A stretch of 64,000 nucleotides of DNA from Dasyornis broadbenti (Eukaryota; Chordata; Aves; Passeriformes; Dasyornithidae): NCBI GenBank assembly GCA_013397935.1, contig VZRN01006818.1:207012-271011 (forward strand), given 5' to 3'. Within the stretch, counting starts at the first letter, position 1, and the number at the start of each line of letters is the position of its first letter. Under the pieces are notes generated by a model. The model made no database searches, was not told the DNA's origin, and saw only the letters and a program-made list of their open reading frames with translations. The position numbers were made by a program, and so were the translations under genes. Shown here piece by piece: positions 25,609-39,222 of the stretch.

Positions 25609-28565
25609 AAAGACAGACTGACAGGAACTGCAGGCTGGATTTAGTAGTTCAGAAAGCTCAGAATGTGGCAGAAATGGATCCTGCTACCTTTTACTTTCTG
25701 TGGGATTGGGATCTACTATCTGATGGCAAAATACCTTAATACTGAGTTAAGCCAAATGGTAGGTGTCATCCTTATTCCTCCTCTTTAATCTGGTCTACTT
25801 TGAATAAAATAATTGCATAGCCATTGATTAGAGAATGAAATTTGTCTATTAGAAAAATCGTAGGACATTCATCTGCCTTGTACTTTTAACCTGTCATTGC
25901 TCCACCAGGTACTCAGACAAGAGCAGTGCTCGTTGTAAAACTAGCACCTAACCCCAGATGACAGCCCTGCTTCACAATCTCAAAGCTTGTACTCCATATT
26001 AGTCACCAGCAGCTGGAGAATGAAGTTGTAAGTCTTCCCAGACATTGTAGTAGATAAAATCTCATCAATATCCCCATGACTGTTTTGCTGTTCTAAATAA
26101 CAGAATTACCTCTTAGTTTTCTTGCAAACAGAGGAAATTAAATACACTTATAGCAAAGTACAAGGGATTGTACATATAGGAAACTATTACATATTCAGAA
26201 TAACTTCATTCCTTCAAGTTGAACACAAAATATAACAAAAAATAAAGCTCCACAAAATCCAACCAAACAACCAAAAAAACACAATCATAAAACAAAACCC
26301 CAACTCCTCCTCATATTTTAAATTAGGTTATTAATAGCCAAAAATTATAAGCCACAGACTGAACTGATTGAAGCTATATTCTGACTGCCTTATTTTCTAA
26401 AAATAATTTAACTACTCTAAAAGGCATTGTTTGCAAATAGAGGTAAATTAAATATTCTCTCCTTCCAGTTACGCCAAGTAGCTGTTCATGAGCATACACA
26501 ATCACAAAAGGCCTACTCAATTTTTTAAATTACTTGATTGATTGCACTCTGAAAGAAACATTTCAGGAAAAAAATCTACCCTTTTCATGTGTTGTAAATA
26601 TAGTCAAAATTGAAGCTGTTTGATTTATTAATAACATGTAACTAACCAGCAGTCAGTGAACTATGCATTCATGAAGGCAAAATGTATATTAAATACTTAA
26701 AACACCTAGATATTTCTAAACCACCTTCTGTAAAAATCCCAAGACATTCACACAGGCCCACATGCACTGCCATCACTGTCCACCCCAAACAACACCCCCC
26801 TGCCCTCTTTGAGAATGAGGATTTCTCTCTCTGTACGCTTCTGCTGGAGGTGTATGTTCTAGGCTTACACATGCTCATGAGAGTCTCTACAAAACAACAA
26901 AACATATTCTCATGAGAAAGCGCGCACCTCAGCTTCAGACGTGTACCTCAGAAGTGTGGATTGCTATTTCTTGCACCCAAAATGTCATTCCTCAAAGCTG
27001 GACGCGCGCCACCATGGCATCTGATGGAAGGATTCTCAGTAAGGTCAAGGTACAGATTGCAATGTCAGTGGGGTGATTTCTGACAGTGTCAAAAAAAGTT
27101 TTCACTGCTTCTGTGTTGCTTTCTTATCTCTCACCACTCTCACAAATTTTCAAGCTTCTCCTGAAATTCTTCTCAAGCTGATGCCTTTAGTTTTAAATTG
27201 TTTAGTGTGGCCAATGGATGTCTTCTTTAGCATTGTCGGGGCAACTTCCCTCTTAGACAGTTTTGGATGTTCTCCTGACACTCACCTCTGTTTTATCAGC
27301 TGTTGACATCTTGGATACTTTGCCAAAGGGAGGCTGAGCAGGCACTGCCACAAACGTTTTTAAGGAGCACATGTTCTCTCTTCTGTTACTGGTTCTTCTC
27401 ATCTTCCATTATGTGTAAAGTTTGTCTTACAGTGAAAATAATCACAAGGGATTACACTGTATAATTTGTGAGTAATGTTAAGATTTTAGCGGTCTTCCAA
27501 ATTCATTAATTATAAATAGTGTCCAGAAAACTGGCTTTTTGGAAGAAGATGGAGAATTTGAAGTAATTGGATTATTTGAAAGTCTCAGTTAATGAAGTTG
27601 AACTTTACTCTAGTATTTCAATTAATGAATGCATAAATTTACATAGATATTAATAATGTTTTTCTCATTAATCTTATCACCATCTCATTTAAAAATAAGA
27701 GCATATACCATACTAGCACACAACTAACCTTGTTCACTAGAGATATCTTTCTTACCATTTTCCCTTTCTTTGATTCTATTTTCTTTCTTTTTATTAAATA
27801 TATTTTACTATTTTTTCAGCTCACTGGCAGAAATTGCTTGCTTTCATCCTTTCTATTCTTTAGTAAAAGTAAGAAATGACATTTGACTTCCAAAATAAAG
27901 AATGAACTTGGATAGTTCAACATCCAACATAAAATAAAATCATAATATGTCTCACAAGGAACATTGGTGTTAGCATTTTGATGAAAAATCTTCATGTCCT
28001 TCCTGAGTAGAACACACTCTCTGACTAGATAGAAAAGGCTACATTCTTAAGCAGTTGCTGGATGTGATTAAAATACAAATATCTTCCAGAAAAAAAAACA
28101 AACAACCCATAATATTTTCTGCGTGCCAATAGTTTTTTGATTAATTCAGATTTTAATTTGGACTCATTTTCATACAACCAAACACTTTTCAGCTACTGAC
28201 TTATTTTTAACACGTTTCCTGTTCCTCATGCTGGTTTCCTATTCTGCTGCTTACAACTAGATGTAAATTTTCATATTGATTACCTGTGGAAATAATTTCC
28301 CTTTAATCTCTAGGAATTTTTATTAACTCAGAAAGTGGGGTAAGGAACTGGATTCATATAGTTGATGCTGAAGATAAGTGATTCCAGGAATTTGTGAAAA
28401 TTTGTTCTGTTTCTGCTGGCAGCGTTTTGTAAACGACTCATTCTTTCTTTCATTTTGTTTGTTCTAAAGGTAGCGAAATATGGCTGCTTATGAAATACAT
28501 AAATATTGATTTTTCAATTGTACAACAAATTTAGACACCGAGTTGGGTCAGTGTTTATCTGTTGC
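25609..28565. other. Unique AT-rich DNA, small CpG-containing patch
   Basis: No gene or transposon recognised. A patch around 26.9-27.02 kb holds rare CpG-rich words (GCGCGC, GACGCGCGCC) and an isolated perfect Kozak sequence opening only a 20-codon frame (27014-27076). The rest is ordinary AT-rich DNA. Confidence 0.5.
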
Positions 28566-29386
28566 AGGGTAGGAGGGCTCTGCAGAGGGATGTGGACAGG
28601 TTGGATCAATGGACCAAGGCCAAGAGAATAAGGTTCAGTAACACAAAGTTCCAAGTCCTGCACATGGGTCACAACAACCCCAGGCAGTGCTACAGGCTGG
28701 GGGCAGAGTGGCTGGAAAGCTGCTCACAGGAAAAGGACCTGGGAGTGCTGGGTGACAGCAGCTGAACATGAACCAGTGTGTGCCCAGGTGGCCAACAAGG
28801 CCAATGGGATCCTGGCCTGTATCAGCAACAGTGTGGCCAGCAGGACCAGGGCAGTGATTGTCCCCCTGTATTCAACACCGTTGAGGCCACACCTTGAGTG
28901 TCGTGTCCAGTTCTGGGCTCTCATTACAAGGACACTGAGGTGCTGGCGCAAGTCCAGAGGAAGGCAGTGAGGCTGGTGAAGGGTCTAGAGAGTAAATCAC
29001 ATGAGGAGCAGCTGAGGGACCTGTGGGGGTTCAGCCTGGAGAAAAGGAGGCTCAGGGGAGAGCTTATCATCCTCTACTTCCTGGCTACCTAAAAGGAGCT
29101 TGTAGCAAGGGGGGTGGGGGCTGGCCTCTTCTCATAGGCAATTTGTGACAGGACAAGAGGACAGAGCCTCAAGCTGTGTGAGGCGTGGTTCAGCTTGTAC
29201 ATCAGGAAAAATTGCTTCATGAACAGGCTGCCAAGGAAAGCGGTGGGTTCACCATCCCTGGAGGCGTTCAAGAAATTACTGGACATGGCACTTAGTTCTA
29301 CAGTTTACTTGACAGGGCATTGTTTGGTCAAAGGCTGGACTCCATGATCTTGGAGGTATTTTCCAACCTTAATGGTTCTGTGATAT
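28566..29386 (+). mobile_element. CR1 LINE, 3' portion with ORF2 C-terminus and 3' UTR (plus strand)
   Basis: About 0.8 kb of sense CR1. The first frame translates to the region after the RT ('LDQWTKAKRIRFSNTKF', 'HNNPRQCYRLGAEWLESC', 'EKDLGVL'). A frameshift at about 28750 moves the reading into the next frame ('CAQVANKANGILACISNS', 'ASRTRAVIVPLYS'), and a further shift near 28920 leads to 'EVLAQVQRKAVRLVKGLES'. The 3' UTR follows, with 'ttccaaccttaatggttctg' at the end. The 5' end is truncated as usual for CR1. Several frameshifts make it a dead copy. It is among the least diverged CR1 copies here. Confidence 0.97.
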
Positions 29387-30347
29387 ATACATTGTAAGGA
29401 AGCAACCTTCTTAAAATAATTGACCTTTTTATACAGTTTTGAACAATGGTGAGATATAAACTATAGTATTATATGAACTATAAGCATGATTCTTGGCTCA
29501 TGATGAGTGAACTCACCAAGAAGTATTGATAAGTGTCAAGTATTCCTTCTATAAACTCACTAAATTAATTCTTTTCCAATAGGATGATCATAGTTTAGGC
29601 AAACATTTCCCCACCCTCAAAAGCACTCCAACTTGAAGATGCATCTTTTCTTATTTAATATTCATGTGAGATCATTCTTGGATAATGCATGCAAGACTAG
29701 ATACTCCTTTCACAGTGTTTAAACAGCAGATTAAATTTCTTCAAACTAAAGAGTAATAAAATAGGAACTTGAAAAAATTCAAAGTATTATTCTTACAGCA
29801 ATGGAACTTATAAGAGGAAATAACCTGAGGAAGAAAATTAAAAATGCCATAGACATCACTTTCTCCTTTTTTTGCAGTTACAGTAGAAGTAGCAGTTTGG
29901 GGAGAATGATGATTCTATGAATTATGCATGTTTGATAATGCCTAGAAGGTGCAGTAAGTTTAAGCACAAGAAATTTACCTTATGTTGGTAATCTGTTACT
30001 AGTGCATTAACAATTGGTATAGATGACGACATTTGACAAGCAGAAATATTAGTTTGGACAGGTGTTTGGCAGATCAAGAACATAGACAGAGACCTGTGAG
30101 TCACAAAATGCTAGTAGGAGGCAGTTACACAATAAGGCAGACAATTTCATAAGAAATTATTTCACAGGAATACAGAGGCAGAGGAAAATGAAGCATCTAT
30201 TGACATCTCTCTTAAAAGAGAGAAAGAAAATAAATGGTGGGAACAAAAAAGAGAAATGAAGAACACAGAAGTAATAGAGTGATAAGGTATCCCCAAAATC
30301 AGTAGCAACCAACATACCAGTTGCTCTGAATTTGACTACAAATTTCA

Positions 30348-30389
30348 ATCAGAAGCGTGATTTTCATGATCAGAAACGTAGCTTTCATG
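30348..30389. repeat. Two-copy 21-bp tandem duplication
   Basis: Two adjacent 21-bp units (30348-30368, 30369-30389) share 'atcagaa.cgt' and 'ttcatg' and differ at about three positions. Confidence 0.8.
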
Positions 30390-32066
30390 ATGACTAGTTC
30401 TGCCTAAATGGCTGACTCCAAAACTGTGGAACCCTAACCCCAATCTACAGCTTCATGCCATTCCCTCAGGTTCTGTCATTGGTCTCCAGAGAGAAGAGAT
30501 CAGTGCCTGCCCCTCTGCTAACATTCCAATCTTGAGCCAGTGTCTGAGTCCATGCCTGGTCCCTGTTTTATTTACTGGTTGAGATACAGACTCTGTTTCA
30601 CAGAATTTTTGGTACAGAAGACACTTAGAAAAGATTTTGTCTGCAGCTGGAAGATAAAAATTCAGCATACTATGCAGAGTTGAAATTTCATTTCTGTGGA
30701 GACAAAAGGGTAAAGTGATAGCTGAAGGAAGATGAACCTCTGTAAAAATTGCGTAAACAGAAAAAAAGGCCTAAAATAGATGCTAATTTTTTTAAAAAAA
30801 AAAGTTATTAAGAAGAACAGAACAAGTAGATAAAATATCTTTTCCTGCAGATAAACTAGTTTAATTAGATCATTGAAAGCAATAGAAATATATTTTGACA
30901 ACTGGGACTGGTACTTTATAGTAGTCTCGTATCCTTTTAATTTTTCTTCGATATTTCCTGATACTGTATAGAATTTGTCCTCCCTTAACTCTTCCAAATC
31001 CCATACATGTTTGAAATCCTTACTCTTATCACCCACACACCATATTGAAATATGGTTAAATGCGATTTGACTTAAGCTTCAAACCTACCATTCAGCGCTA
31101 TGTTGCTCAGTAGTTACTGGCTCATTTGCTCTAAGATATATTTATTTGAAAATTCAAGTCTGTGGGGAAAGCAAACTTGAACTGTTTGACATTGGTCAAA
31201 AGGCTGCAATTGCCTGAGCATGTTGGCAGTCATCCACAAAATTAGTCACGATATCCTGTTGACCCAGTTTGAATCCTGTGTTGAGATTATACATACTCTA
31301 TTATTTTATTTCAGCCTTAGTTTGGGGAATACCAATTCCAATTTATGCAAGTTTTAATTCTGTTTTCACAGCTGTTGACTAGCTGTCTTCCTACTGCTTT
31401 TATCTTGAGGATTTTATCATGTTCTATTCCCTTTTGATGCTTTTATTTGGCATTAGGAATAGGTTTACATTTCTTTGCCAATACTACATTTTAAGCCTCA
31501 CACAAAATCCTCTCACAGGCCTTCTGAGACCACAGCAGTGAGGCTATTGAGACATTTTAGGACCACAGCAAACCCCCTTCTAATACAATAGGATTGAGGT
31601 TTTTTCCTATATTCTTTAGCCCCTTTATTATTCAGGGGTTTTTTACCTTTTTCTTCACCAGTCTAAGCACCTTCTCAGTTAGTCCTGGTGTAAATCAACT
31701 TCAATTTAAAACAGCAACAGCAACTAATATTCTATGAGAGAGTATGTGAAGCAAGGGCATAGTCTGTCCTTCACCTTCCTCAGTACCTGTTTAAAATCCA
31801 GTGTCAATTAAGCCCTGGAAGGTATACAGGAGAATCTGGTAATTTTTTTGATAGGCAAACCTTAATCATTTCACATGTCTACTTCTTTCTATAACCATGC
31901 AGGCAAGGAATTCCACAGAGGTCCAAGCAGAATGTGTAAGAATTCCAGCGGATTTGTAATTATTCTCTTTTCTTCAGAGCTGGTATCTGTAAGCAGTATA
32001 TACCAATGGTTTATAGGCTACATCGTCAAGAGTAAGATTAACTAATCAAACTAGTCAGGCTTAGGG

Positions 32067-32086
32067 AAAAAAAAAAAAAAAAAAAA
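32067..32086. repeat. A20 homopolymer
   Basis: An uninterrupted run of 20 A with no recognisable retrotransposed sequence on either side. Confidence 0.95.
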
Positions 32087-33429
32087 CCACAGGAAGGACC
32101 AAACTCAATAATTCTTTCTATAAATAATAAAACTACATTATTTTTCCTATGGATTTCTGTCATATTTCCCCCTAATATTCCTGGCATGCTAAATAAAAAA
32201 AACACCTTTATATAAAATATTTATGTATAAATGTTCACTATTGAAATAATATTCTTCTATTTGTTAGTCAAGAAATTCAAACAATTCCTGTGGTATAAAG
32301 ATTTAATTTCATTCTACTTGGCGTGCATATCATTAAATTCAATAAATCTTTTATAACATGAACTAAATTAAAATTTCTCTGGAAGTTTTATATGCCAGAT
32401 TCCAAGTCAGTTGATTTACAGTGATACTGCAGTGCTAGACAACCAAAAAATAGCAATAAGGGATTTTTGCTGCCTAAAACTACCTCAATGTCATTGAATA
32501 CAAATGATGGAGTGATTCAATGAGGCAATTGTTCTCCTGATCACACTCAAACTGTAGCTGATTCAACTCTCACTCTTTTCTTGTAGAATTTATTTATATA
32601 AAATTCAGGAGAAAAAAACAGAAGGCTAAGCATTAACTTCAATGGAATAAGAATGTGCTTAACTGCTTTTCTAAATAAGTGTAGATTTAAAAACACATTT
32701 AGAAATAAGCTGGAAGCATCCCCGACTGTTTCTGAATTGGGGCTTTGATTAGTAGATTTGCTTACATGTAACTGAAATTTGTGCAACAATTTTGTAATTA
32801 TGTAAGTATAACTTCACAAGAAATTAAAGTTCATCCAATTCTAAGAAGGAAAATCATCTTCATTACTTAGACAGAACTAATAGTTTGCATAATTAGAGTA
32901 TAGAGTAGGTGTTTTCCTTTCATAAGCCCTATCTGTAAATCAAATGCACAACTGGTGCCCTAGATTTTTTTCACAGTTGAGCATGATGTATGTAAAATAA
33001 AAAGTTTTATTAATTATTCTAGCAGTGTGTCATAAAAGAAACTGGTGCAACACAAAATTTCTGTCCTCGCTAGCATGTTCTACCTCAGCATGCCTCTGCT
33101 CTTCTGCTGTTTTCATGCCAAAGTCCCATGTCTGAACTTTCTGCCTTGCTGATTAATTTCAGATGTGATAAAAACTTGCCTTGAGTTTTCTAAAGGTGAG
33201 AAAGTACACAGACCCATTGGGACAGGGAATTATTATATTTCAGTTGTATTTCTTGTTGGGATATCTAGGACGGCATATTTTTCTGTGCCAAAAAATAATG
33301 AGAAAAGCTGGAATATTTATCATCAGAGAAGAAACTGAAATAATAAAAATTATCAAAACCTTAAATACAGCAATCAGTTGCTAGTATATAATTTTTCAAT
33401 TTGACTATAATTGAATATTTAAATGACAA

Positions 33430-33466
33430 GTGTGTGTGTGAGTGTGAGTGTGAGTGTGTGAGTGTA
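33430..33466. repeat. (TG)n / GTGTGAGT microsatellite
   Basis: A short TG dinucleotide run grades into repeats of GTGTGAG and GTGAGT. Confidence 0.93.
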
Positions 33467-35116
33467 TAAAAGCTGTTTATACCACCTTAGTGTGTCTGAC
33501 ACAGAATAGCATTACTTTTATAAATATAGATGTCATTTATATGACACCAAATTTGTTTCTGAGACTTGTCAGGAGTTATCATATAACCAATGTTATTATT
33601 TCTTGGATCAATTTTCAGCAGACATGACCACTTTCAAATTTGATATGTATTTATATCAAAATGCATTTTGGTGTACATGAATATTTTTTTCTTGAGTGTT
33701 AATTGAAAAATATTTCAGAAACAATGGCTGCTGCCATGTTTCTTCTCCTGTCTTGTGTTACTTGTTTGACAGGGTAAGAATGTAAATCATTAACTGGACT
33801 GCAATTTGCTATCAAAGAAAGGATATTTAGTGTATATAGTATAGAAGCAGCTTTGCTGATGATATATTTTCAAGCAAAGATCTCCAAGCAAACAAATAAA
33901 TAAATGACTATTAAAAAGAGAGTTTTGCAACTTTAGATGTATATATGGGTTGAAGAAAATAAGGGAAATAACATTCTTGATAACCACATCAATAGACACA
34001 CTCATGTAGTTTTGAAAATGTTCACTGTTTCACCTATGGAACCAGTGACATACTGTTATTTTTGTGAAATCTAACTAAATAATTGAATGGCACTGTAAGA
34101 TGAGAGTCTTGTGATATTAGACGAAGTAAAAAAAAAAATGATATCACTATATAAGTAAGGCAGTTATTAGAGAATAACACTCTACTTTTGCTAAGTAACA
34201 GGGTGAATTAGCAGTAATCTGTGAATTAAAAGTTACCTGTTTGTTAACAGTCTACAATCAAAAATATTCAGTGAGGAAATCTGTGAAAATTCAGACAAAA
34301 ACTTAAAAAAAACCCCAACCTCTAAATCTTTGCATCTTTATATAAAAATTATTTATGATTATCTATTCACAAAGTCTGATTTTAGGCAAGATTAATGGCC
34401 AATATTTAAAATTAATGCCTCAAGTTTTGTATTTCAGTTTCCAGCAAGCCTTGAGAAGTTAGATACCAAGATCTCTTCTCTAAGAAGTTAAAATGCCTAA
34501 AATCATAGATGCAAGCTGAAAATCCCATTCATAAATTAATATCAAGTAAATAAACAAATAGAAGTTGTTTGACAAATAGTAAAAATACCAGCTAAGCCTC
34601 CTTTGTTGTTCATTTCTGTCCTTTGTGCTCTACCTTCTTTTTGACAACCCTCCCAAGGTAACAGCCATCCTAATGGCGAGTCCACAGCATGGACATTACA
34701 CATCTATTGATTCATGGGAAAGCGACTGTCCAAAGGGATTGCACGGCGTCTGACATCTACTATCCTTTCACTGCAGGTACATATTTTCATAAGAGTATTA
34801 CTGAATAATGCAACTGATTTACTTAAGTACCTTAATATATGAATTTGCTAAAACTTACGAGAGCTTTCATTACTTCTAATATCATGTCAACTCTTCCCAA
34901 AGCATTCTTACACAATTTTTAAAAAATAATTAAAAAAAAAAGTTTAAATGTTGCTTTGACACATTGCTCAGATGCAATGATTTAGATTCTATCAATCAGT
35001 CTTGTTTCTGCTGAAGGGCACCTCCTCAGCAAGTGCAGGACAATCTAACTCACTGCCGGCCATGACCTTATCACAAAACAGAAAAGTTACTTCTCTGATA
35101 TGTTTACACCTCTTTC

Positions 35117-35134
35117 TTTTTTTTTTTTTTTTTT
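35117..35134. repeat. T18 homopolymer
   Basis: An uninterrupted run of 18 T. Confidence 0.95.
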
Positions 35135-37031
35135 AAACTGTGAGTCCACTACATCCTTGTTCCTCAAATCTAATGTCCATCTTACCAATATATAAAGTCA
35201 ATATCACCCTATTCACCAGCTCAGAATTTCTGTTTGTCCCTCTTTTATGCTATGGCAAGGTGAGGAGTTCCCCTTATTTCCTCTTGAAAATCTTTTTAAG
35301 CCCTTGCTGTAAATGGTATATTGTGCTATGCAAAAGACAGATCTCCAGAGGAAAGATAAAACTTCTCTATTTGGACTTCTAACAAAGAGCAGGAGGAAAC
35401 ATTCTCAAACAGAGAAATGTAATCATGAGACAAATCAGCACCAGCTGTAATGAACACCTGAGACCCTTAAATCCTATAGAATGAAAATAGCTTTTTGGCT
35501 CCTTCTCTAACAATGTGAAAATGGGGCTTTTGAGGGGGATATTATCTAAGTTTAATTTGATTACACCTGCAGCATACGAATTAACTAAACAGTAACTCAA
35601 AGCTATATCATGCTATCTTTTAGTTCCTTTACAGATTTATTAACATTGGGTTATTGAAATATTATTTTAATTCTTTTTGTTGTGTAAACACCACTGTTCA
35701 TGATGTAGCAAGTGTATTAGTCTACTATTTCAGGTTTAGATGCTTATTTTCATTCCATGAAAAACTGTAATCCTTTTTTGTGTAGCACTGTATTATTCTT
35801 ATTTTGTTCACTGTCATAGTCATTGACTAATGATCCAGGATTTTTTTACCTCTTTATATTTGTTTTCTCTAGTTCTGTCACTGACCCTAAAAGAGACTAC
35901 CAAAAAAAGCAGGTCTTTCCCCGGTAAAGATAGAGTACAAAATTGATTTCTTTTTGTTCCCTCTCACTCATTCAACTTGAATGGAGTTACTTCAAATCCA
36001 TGAAGTAGTGTGAGAAACAGAATTAAGGCTTAACCTTATATTTTTCTTGAGCTTCGTTGTTAGCCTCCCTACTTCTTCCAGTGCTAGATTAGAGAAAGAG
36101 AAACAAGCAAACTGAAGAGCTGAAGAAAAACTCCTAAACTTCTAAACAATTCTGTAACTACTGACAGCAGGCAAAACATGAAAATTGCCATAATTGCTTC
36201 TTCCACGTGTTGTAGTTTAACAGGCTTCCATTTGAACCTCTAGAGTAAGACAGAAGCATCATAGAAATTGTGCATGACCTGACAACAGGACTTGGAGCCA
36301 AGAATTTATGGAAATAATCACAGATCAGATGCCCTCTAGGGCTTGCCCTCTTTGCTAAAAAGAAAAATATATAAATTAAGTTACTTATCACTTACTCATC
36401 ACGAGTAGTTGCTAGAGAATTTGTGAGGCAGCTTAAAAGCTTTGCAGTCTCGTCAAATCCAAGGAAGGGAGCTTGACAAGAGAAGAGCAAATAATGTCTA
36501 GGTTTGCAGTCTTCCTGCTGGTTCTCCATTTTTCTGTTTGAGTTGTGTCCAGTCTTTAACTTTTTCAAGAGGATTTTTGTTAAAGCAAGATCAATGAAGG
36601 AAGGAAGGTCAGTCAGATAGGAGAGAAGAGAAAACGAAAGGAAGAAAAGAGTGGAGAATGGCATCAGAGGGAGTGAGACTGAAGCAATGACTCCAGGCAG
36701 AGTGGTGTGAGCTGGAACAAACAGCTCAGTGATACCAAGAGTATTCAGTCTGAGAGTTATACATAACACAGATAGAGTCAATGCACAAAGGTTCCTAGGT
36801 CAGCAGTAAGCACCAGAAAGCTGAATTACATTTCCAATGTTAAGGTTTTTCTATCTGAGACTCTCTGATCAGCATGGAATATTAGCAGAAAGGGAAAAGT
36901 GAGACATGGCTGGATAAAAAATGCCTTTAAGAATTATTCTCAGGTCTCACTGAGCGTATCTTGTTAGGATAGGTATTTGCCTTAAACTTTACATAAAGTT
37001 TAAAACCAGCTATACCTTAAGTTTCCCTTCC

Positions 37032-37053
37032 TTTTTTTTTTTTTTTTTTTTTT
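37032..37053. repeat. T22 homopolymer
   Basis: An uninterrupted run of 22 T, the longest homopolymer in the window. Confidence 0.95.
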
Positions 37054-39162
37054 AATATTACATATCCATTTCAACAGGTACAGAGAGAAGTAAAAAGGAA
37101 AAGCAAGGCAGAAGAATATCTAATTCCTGAATCCAGGACTAAGAGCTAGGAATTTATGACAAAAATTTCAATTCTCTTGCACTGTATGACCATTCTGAGA
37201 GATGAATCCTTTGCTAAAAAGAAAATAGAAGTAGCAGACTGTCAGAGCAGGTCTGAAAAGGTAGCCTTGATTGTAACGTCTTTAGCTTAATGAAGGCAGA
37301 TTCTGCTGAATGTGTTAATCTTTGTCTGGCCATTATGAATCTTACTTTGCAATTCCTTGGGCATAGCAATGGTTATCTTCTAGAAACTTTATGGAAGCCT
37401 TTGTCACTCTTTCTCTAGATGCCTTTGAGAAGAAACCTTCTATTACTTCTCTTGACATGTATCCCTCAAAGGCCTAGCTCAGATCTACGTGCCCACACTC
37501 AAATACAAACACTGTCCTTGGATTGTTGTAAATGTAGAGACAGTTTCCGAGAAATGTGTGCGAAAACAGAATATTCAGTATGTATTTATGTTCTGAGCCA
37601 TACTAGAAAAGAAGTAATATTACTTTTAATGTGTTAGTAGCTTTGTTAGCTTTACAAGAAAATGAAACCTGGAAATTAAAAAGAAAATTAATTTTTTGTT
37701 ATATTATTATTTATTTATAAATAAATTTTTTCACTGAAATAATGACTTTTATCTTAAAGTTCTGATAACTATCTTGCTGCTGTGTCATTTTTTTCTCACC
37801 TTACTTTCATATAATACCGTGAATAATCTTACTTTCAAACCATTCCTGATTTATGGTTCCTTGAGCACTTCAGGTAAACTTGTTCACTTACACTTGGTCT
37901 TTAATAAGTGACAACATTACTTTAAAGACTGTAAACAGGTTTTGCAGAAGAATCAAATTCTTCAGACATGTAAGACCTATTCATTTTTTCTGTTTAACTG
38001 ATATTAGATACTTTTCTGGTACTTCTGTGTGTCTTGTTTAGTGATCCTAAGTGACACAAAACTCAGTATGAAGAAGCAAATACATAGTTCAGGATAGTTT
38101 TATTTAAAAACCTATCAATGTAGTTTGTAACTTTACATTTTTAAACATTTAATTTTGGACAGATCAAACAAATATCCTTAGTAAAGAATTTGGTTCAATT
38201 TTTGATTTTATCACAGTTCATCTGACTTCTAACTTTTTCCAGACTTTGGTCTCATTAAGACATGAAGCAGATTTACATTTAAATATTGCAAAAACATTTA
38301 CCAATTTAAAATTCTATTCTAGGAATAGCTTAAAAATCATAGTTCATTTGAGTTTATTGACAAAAGAACTAATGGGAAAGCAATGAACAAAAGGCAGGAA
38401 ATTTGTTTAAAAATCAAAGTGCCCAAAGGAGATAAGAAACAAACAATGGGCATGTGTTTAACAAATCAGCAATGTACCCAAGCTGCTTCTAAACAAGCTC
38501 TAAATGAAATATCAGGAGCAGTTGCAGACCAGGATACATTTATTCTGCTGACAGAGCATTGTGCATTGCAGACATACCAAAAAAAAAAAAGGAGACAGAA
38601 AATATTTCTACAACATAGCAATGAAACCGTCATTGTCAATGCTGAGAAGTTCATAATTACTAATTTTCTTTCTACATGTTTTCTTTTCTTTAAATGTGAA
38701 TTACTTAGAGGATTTCAGCAAATTTTTTTCAGTGTAATGCAAGTAGTATTTTTGCTTCTTAGTTTCAGTGAGAAACTGAAAATAGTCTAACAGGGAAAAA
38801 TATGACATATGCAAACATTTTTCATGACCATATTTGCTCATATTTCTATTTATTCACTACATTCAAAAATTCTCCCAAATGGGAATATTAAATCCAAAAG
38901 GCATTTAAAAACACAATGGAAAAAGACCTTAGAAAGGAAGTTGGACATTCAATTTATAGTGCATACAGGTTCTTCTATTAAGAAGCATAGACACACTTAG
39001 CTTTTTACCAAAGTAATAGCTTTTAAAAAAAAAGAACTGTAAGTGTATGTAAAATAATTCAATATTAGCGTAATAAAAATCTTGATTTTATTGTAGATCC
39101 ACATAGGACTCATCACAGAATTAGGAAAAAATGTATATCTTCTCTCCCTAATTCTATTTTAT

Positions 39163-39222
39163 GCATTTATATTTTTATTTATATCTCTATATATCTATAT
39201 CATCTATCTACATCTATCTTTT
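39163..39222. repeat. AT-rich imperfect microsatellite (TATC/TATT)
   Basis: Imperfect repeats of TATT, TATC and TATATC units form a low-complexity block. Confidence 0.75.
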
